NCBI GenBank assembly: GCA_964535025.1
Contig: CAZHRW010000181.1
Location: forward strand, 1 to 17,525
Origin: JAAYZK01 sp964535025
GTDB taxonomy: Bacteria > Planctomycetota > Phycisphaerae > SM23-33 > FEN-1343
DNA length: 17,525 nt
Direction: 5' to 3'
In this document: in pieces, positions 15,368-17,525 of the stretch
How the letters are laid out: each line of letters starts with the position of its first letter
Position numbering within the stretch: position 1 is the first letter of the stretch
Translations under genes and position numbers: made by a program
The notes under the pieces: model-generated
What the model was told of the DNA's origin: nothing
Databases searched by the model: none
Seen by the model: only the letters and a program-made list of their open reading frames with translations

Positions 15368-17372
15368 TTGGCCTCGCCGGGTCGCGGCTGTCCTGGCCGT
15401 TGCCGATGGCCAGCGTGCGGCCGAGGTCGCCGCCGGTGTTGACGTACTCGACGACCTGGCGGAAGGTCACGCAATACGTGTCGGGATACTTGTCTTTCTG
15501 ATTGACCAGCACCTCCAGGAGGAACTGCTTGAGGATCGCCGCCTGGTTGCGGTGGCTGTGGTTCCAGACCGAATCGTCGCTCGTCTTGAAGCCCCAGTCG
15601 TGGAACGCGTTGACCGCCAGGATGGGCCGCCGGGGGTGGCGGTAGTGGTAATCGAAGTTCGCCACGAACATCCGCACGCCGTCGTCGACCTCGTAGTCGA
15701 AGCGGCCGGGATAGTCGGAGGTGATCCCGTCGGTGATCACGGCATGGACAGGCGGGGCGGCGGCGTCGAGGCTGCCGGTGGGGATCCGCATCATCCCGTC
15801 GGTCGGCTCGGGCCAGGTCTGCTCGTTCGGGTGGCCGCCGCGGCTGCCGCGATAGAGAAAGTCCTGCTTCGCCAGCAACTGCCGCGTGAAGGCCCGGTCG
15901 ATCGCCGCGCCGTAGCCCCCGCCGCCGCCCTTGTGCGAGAACGGCCGCGTGAAGCCGTCGATGTTGTCGCGGTACCACTGCGTGCAGCCCTCGATCTCCT
16001 CGATCTGCTGCTCGCGGGGCAGCGAGGCCCAGTTGTGACCGCCGGGGTTGTGGTGCAGCGTGTGGTGGGCGATCTCGCAGCCCAGGTCAAACAGCCGCTG
16101 GAGGATCAGCGTCTGCTTGAGCAGGTCGCGGCTTTCGTAGTCGGCGGCCAGCGGGGCGACCCACATCGTGAACACCGCCTCACTGCCGTGCGCGCGGAGC
16201 GTCTCGACGATGTCGAGCATCGCCTCGAGGCCCTCGATGTTCACGCAGTCGTCCACGCCCAGCACGATGAACTGCGGCGGGCGCTTCCCGCCGGGCGTGG
16301 CCGGCTCGGCCGCGTCGATCTCGGGGCTCTCCGCCGCCGGCGGCTCGGCCAGGTCGGCCTCGGGCGCCTCGCCGGTGATGCTCCGATACGCCTCGGCCGC
16401 GGCACGGCGGACGCGGATGTCCTCGTGGTCGAGGTGCGTCCGGACCGCCTCCAGCGCCGCCGGCGTGCCGATCGCGCCCAGCGCGTCGAGGGCGTAGCGG
16501 CGGTTCAGCAGCCACTCGCTGTCGAGCATGGCCGTCAGGGGCTCGACCGCCTCGGCGCTGCGGAGGGCCGCCACGGCCCGGGCCGACCGCTGCTGCATGT
16601 ACGGATCGCCATCCAGCCCCGCCAGGAGGTAGGCCAGGCCGGACGCGTCGTCGAATCTGACCGCCAGGATCTCCGCCGCCCGGTGGGGAATCCGCAGCAG
16701 GGCGGCCTCCCGGTGGTTCGCTTCGAGGTCGGCCAGCTCCGGGTGCGCCCAGTCGCCGTAGTCCAGCAGCCGCAGCAGCAGATCCTTCGCGGCCGGATCC
16801 GTGAACCACGGGCGGGCCAGGACGCCCACCAGGGCCGCCTGGTCCCAGCCGGCCAGGTCCGTCCACAGCCGCGGCTCGGCCATCGCCTCGAGGATCGCCG
16901 TCTGCGTCTCGGCCACGCCGAGCCGCCCGAGGGCGACGAACGCCTCGTACCGCAGGTTCAGGTCGTCGTGGTCGAGCACGTCGACCAGGGCCCGGGCGGA
17001 GAAGTGGCGCGACAGCCACGCGAACGTCTCCGGCGAGGTGCCGGTGTCCGCGTCGGTGCGGTACGGCGCATCGGCCAGTTCCCCCAGTGCGACGGCCGCG
17101 GTCCGCCGAACCCACGGGTCCGGATCGTTCAGCCGCGGCTCGATGGCGTAGGCGTCGCGCGCATTGTGGATCCGCTGCAGGCCGTAGATCGCCAGGCGTC
17201 GCGCGATCGGGTCGGCATGATCCAGCGCCGCGCGGAGTACCGGCGCCGAGGCGGGGTCCTTGTCCAGGACCAGCTGCTTGAGCTGGGCGATCGTCGGCGC
17301 CGCGGCCGCGACGGCCGTCGCCGAGGCGATCGCGACGGCACACACAACAACGAGACACGTTCGCTTCCTCAT
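15318..17372 (-). CDS. secreted HEAT-repeat / polysaccharide deacetylase-like fusion
   Basis: 684 residues. A Sec signal peptide (1-25, cleaving near AAA-AP) is followed by HEAT/PBS-lyase-type helical repeats (about 28-335, for example DPDPWVRRTAAVALGELA at 83-100), an acidic Pro/Ala linker (336-365) and a NodB-like domain (about 366-655). The NodB metal site is visible: Asp374-Asp375 in LGVDDC and the H-x-x-x-H of AHHTLHH (His436/437 and His440/441). It would hydrolyse N- or O-acetyl groups of a polysaccharide, with the HEAT part docking a partner. The start at 17372 is preceded by AAAGGAG at 9-base spacing; an upstream extension lacks a signal peptide. The last 16 or so residues (from Asn670, NTKHELRNTKQ) are encoded by repeat E3, so the original C-terminus has been replaced or extended. 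Confidence 0.86.
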   Translation of the reverse strand: MRKRTCLVVVCAVAIASATAVAAAAPTIAQLKQLVLDKDPASAPVLRAALDHADPIARRLAIYGLQRIHNARDAYAIEPRLNDPDPWVRRTAAVALGELADAPYRTDADTGTSPETFAWLSRHFSARALVDVLDHDDLNLRYEAFVALGRLGVAETQTAILEAMAEPRLWTDLAGWDQAALVGVLARPWFTDPAAKDLLLRLLDYGDWAHPELADLEANHREAALLRIPHRAAEILAVRFDDASGLAYLLAGLDGDPYMQQRSARAVAALRSAEAVEPLTAMLDSEWLLNRRYALDALGAIGTPAALEAVRTHLDHEDIRVRRAAAEAYRSITGEAPEADLAEPPAAESPEIDAAEPATPGGKRPPQFIVLGVDDCVNIEGLEAMLDIVETLRAHGSEAVFTMWVAPLAADYESRDLLKQTLILQRLFDLGCEIAHHTLHHNPGGHNWASLPREQQIEEIEGCTQWYRDNIDGFTRPFSHKGGGGGYGAAIDRAFTRQLLAKQDFLYRGSRGGHPNEQTWPEPTDGMMRIPTGSLDAAAPPVHAVITDGITSDYPGRFDYEVDDGVRMFVANFDYHYRHPRRPILAVNAFHDWGFKTSDDSVWNHSHRNQAAILKQFLLEVLVNQKDKYPDTYCVTFRQVVEYVNTGGDLGRTLAIGNGQDSRDPARPRNTKHELRNTKQISNE

Positions 17373-17525
17373 GGCCGGCGTCTCCTTTCGTGAGGCAACG
17401 CCGTCCATCCTAGCAACGCCGCCCCCCCGCCGCCAGCGCGGGCCCTCGGCCGCACCGGATCGCCCGCACGGCCGCGGGCTGTCAACGGCCATCCGCTCCG
17501 CCCCGCAGGGGCGACCCCCCCCGCG
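17373..17525 (-). promoter_or_regulatory. upstream region of the deacetylase-like gene, window edge
   Basis: Contains the ribosome-binding site AAAGGAG (17382-17388 on the plus strand) and no other supportable gene. Read on the minus strand, TAGGAT around 17407-17412 could be a -10 element, but no matching -35 is visible in the G-run upstream. The window ends here, so the full promoter cannot be judged. Confidence 0.3.

Noticed and set aside
15354..17393. Long plus-strand open frame opposite the deacetylase-like gene
   Set aside because: It is a composition shadow with Arg/Val/Gly-rich translation, no motif and no ribosome site, while the minus strand has a signal peptide, HEAT repeats and a metal site.

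Overview
The window is GC-rich DNA, most likely from an uncultured Planctomycetota-type bacterium (Phycisphaerae-like). I infer this from three things: the GC content, a secreted protein whose tail has the GRYP...VDPFSG...YSVGRN pattern I associate with planctomycete proteins, and families of intergenic repeats built on an AAATCCGAAATCCGAAGCAC-type motif. Such repeats are common, as I recall, in planctomycete and related genomes. No rRNA, tRNA, CRISPR array, phage gene or transposase gene was seen.

Layout. Positions 1-148 hold a clear intrinsic terminator for the minus-strand LuxR-type response regulator at 149-817. A gene-poor stretch (818-1601) follows and is mostly a nested inverted-repeat element (E1). 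Two translationally coupled minus-strand genes come next: a secreted planctomycete-type protein (2447-4060), then a lipoprotein alpha/beta hydrolase (1602-2450). A 293-bp gap with opposed promoters (4061-4353) opens a plus-strand cluster of eight genes, 4354-13832. The window closes with two minus-strand genes, a GH-A clan glycosidase-like protein (14105-15139) and a HEAT-repeat/polysaccharide deacetylase-like fusion (15318-17372). These are separated by two further inverted-repeat elements, E2 (13837-14094) and E3 (15172-15367).

How the genes work together. The plus-strand cluster looks like a polyprenyl-linked glycan assembly locus. Its second half matches, step by step, the bacillosamine-type pathway. 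A membrane-anchored UDP-GlcNAc 4,6-dehydratase (PglF/CapD/WbpM family), a PLP aminotransferase (PglE/DegT family) and a PglD-like acetyltransferase would make a UDP-diacetamido-trideoxyhexose. A WecA/MraY/WbpL-type phosphoglycosyltransferase, encoded between the last two, would load the sugar phosphate onto polyprenyl phosphate. These four genes overlap at every junction (35, 7 and 4 nt), and the last two start with GTG. The first half pairs a UbiA-family enzyme resembling decaprenyl-phosphate phosphoribosyltransferase with a GT-C-type membrane glycosyltransferase (DUF2723-like). Between them lies an anchored, cysteine-less tandem thioredoxin-fold protein. A secreted TPR protein sits between the halves. 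The sugar assignments are inference from family membership and gene order.

The least ordinary observations are: the three inverted-repeat elements, each placed at or within about 25 bp of a stop codon, one of which now encodes the C-terminus of its gene; the tandem duplication in the thioredoxin-like protein; the complete bacillosamine-type cassette using a polytopic WecA-type transferase; and the UbiA/GT-C pairing. I saw no convincing new defence or mobile system.
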